A DNA stretch of 64,000 bases from the NCBI GenBank assembly GCA_036268055.1, contig DATAUW010000036.1:1-64000 (forward strand), in the 5' to 3' direction. Positions within the stretch are counted from its first letter, which is position 1; every line of letters starts with the position of its first letter. Positions 63,200 to 64,000 of the stretch are shown here, piece after piece. A program made the position numbers and the translations under genes. The notes beneath the pieces were generated by a model that was not told the DNA's origin, ran no database searches, and saw nothing but the letters and a program-made list of their open reading frames with translations. This DNA is from Verrucomicrobiia bacterium. GTDB taxonomy: Bacteria > Verrucomicrobiota > Verrucomicrobiia > Limisphaerales > Pedosphaeraceae.

Positions 63200-64000
63200 A
63201 TGCCACTGCAAGACCTCACACCCCAACTTCGCACCCGCTTGAACCGCATGGAACGCGGTGTCGGCTGGTTCATTCTGATCGCGACGGTGCTGTTGATTTT
63301 TGGTTTCGGCTATTACATCTACAATGCCGCCAAGCAGCGCGGCTGGTTCAAGGCGAAGGCGCCGTTTTATACTTATGTGCAAAGTGGCGCGGGCATTGCC
63401 ATCGGTGATCCGGTGTGGCTGATGGGATTTGACGCAGGGCGGATCACGAAGATCATTCCTGAAAGTCCGAAATGGGGCGAAGTGACTTCCAACAATGTGT
63501 ATATCGAATTTGAAGTGGTCGAGCCAAACTTTGGTTATATCTGGACTGAAGGTTCGCACGTGGAATTCAATAGTTCGGGCTTCCTCGGCAAACGCGAATT
63601 GGACATCACCAAAGGTTCCAAGGGTCATGCCACTTATATTCGCCAGGCGTTGCGCGATGACTTGACCGCGACCGAGGCACAGGCGCTGCCGGATTTGAAA
63701 AATTGGAAGCTAGGTGAAGAAATCCTGGACGGGACGAATTTGGTCAGCTCGCCGTGGCAGACGCTGACGCCGGAATTGCTCACCAAGGCGGAGGCGGTGC
63801 TGGGAACCAAACATATTCATATCATTGATACGAATAGCATTTCCCGGCATATCACGGCGGTTTGGAATCCCAGCAAGCATTACTACGAACATTTTCATCA
63901 TACGAATATCTATGGCCTGGAACGCAACGAACAGATTGCGTTGAACGATCGTTTGCAGACCATGGTTGCCCAAATCCAGGCGGCGATGCCAAGCTTTTTG
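63200..64000 (+). CDS. MCE/MlaD-domain protein, truncated by window end
   Basis: The open frame starts at ATG 63200, 4 nt after the mlaF stop, and runs 267 codons to the window edge with no stop. An N-terminal anchor (about 23-44) is followed by the MCE domain (about 55-145; AGIAIGDPVWLMGFDAGRIT core shortened to GDPVWLMGFDAG, and a later SSGFLGKRELDITKG reduced to GFLGKRELDI). MlaD-like proteins form rings that shuttle lipids with the permease. The remaining part beyond 64000 is not visible. Confidence 0.92.
   Translation, partial: MPLQDLTPQLRTRLNRMERGVGWFILIATVLLIFGFGYYIYNAAKQRGWFKAKAPFYTYVQSGAGIAIGDPVWLMGFDAGRITKIIPESPKWGEVTSNNVYIEFEVVEPNFGYIWTEGSHVEFNSSGFLGKRELDITKGSKGHATYIRQALRDDLTATEAQALPDLKNWKLGEEILDGTNLVSSPWQTLTPELLTKAEAVLGTKHIHIIDTNSISRHITAVWNPSKHYYEHFHHTNIYGLERNEQIALNDRLQTMVAQIQAAMPSFL

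Noticed and set aside
1-64000. CRISPR arrays, prophage, integron or intact insertion sequence
   Set aside because: No regularly spaced direct repeats and no integrase, transposase, capsid or terminase gene were seen in either strand.

Overview
The window looks like chromosomal DNA of a Verrucomicrobiota bacterium, probably of the Limisphaerales/Pedosphaera type. This is inference from gene content: secreted Ig-like and discoidin proteins, a DUF6600 tryptophan-rich exported protein, a cytochrome c/PHM-like cuproprotein, small GRAR-repeat proteins, many starts without a clear Shine-Dalgarno, and several families of palindromic dispersed repeats. GC content is high throughout. I see no rRNA, CRISPR array, prophage or intact transposase. 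One tRNA (Arg, CCT) is present.

Layout. 0.3-2.7 kb: phospholipid genes psd and pssA, then a LysE exporter. 2.7-6.9 kb: minus-strand exported proteins. 7.3-9.7 kb: nadE and a discoidin protein, followed by a repeat island. 10.2-20.2 kb: an envelope/signalling block with a secreted Ig-like protein, a FecR-TPR-beta-barrel fusion, a CHASE2 hybrid kinase and a lone receiver. 20.4-26.8 kb: a CPBP protease, a pseudouridine synthase/methyltransferase fusion, a von Willebrand-like membrane protein, a NYN nuclease, an ankyrin protein, a CobW metallochaperone and an RRM protein. 27-32 kb: obgE, a GH57 enzyme and a Phd/VapC-type toxin-antitoxin pair. 32-41.5 kb: MoeB/ThiF-rhodanese, an AAA ATPase, purine/pyrimidine salvage, two signalling proteins whose H-box histidine is replaced, a LysR regulator, trpF and an esterase.

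41.8-53.6 kb is a ten-gene, tightly spaced plus-strand operon: ABC-2 permease, three SPFH/prohibitin proteins (one with a multispan membrane domain, one HflK with a His/Asp-rich tail), a CPC-type metal P-ATPase with a His-rich N-terminus, an embedded Doc-type toxin-antitoxin pair, an ABC ATPase, a second permease and a large anchored protein. 54-61 kb: acyltransferase-ruvA-ruvC, the DUF6600 protein, a DUF1537 kinase, tRNA-Arg and a DEDD exonuclease. 61.5-64 kb: an Mla/MCE lipid-transport operon (permease, ATPase-like subunit, MCE protein cut by the window edge). Its ATPase has lost almost every catalytic motif.

The most unusual points are the degenerate MlaF-like subunit, the SPFH/metal-ATPase operon, the FecR-TPR-barrel fusion beside a CHASE2 kinase, the two histidine-less HisKA proteins, the RluA-RlmI fusion, and a REPIN-like repeat family with a perfect 28-bp terminal inverted repeat in one copy.
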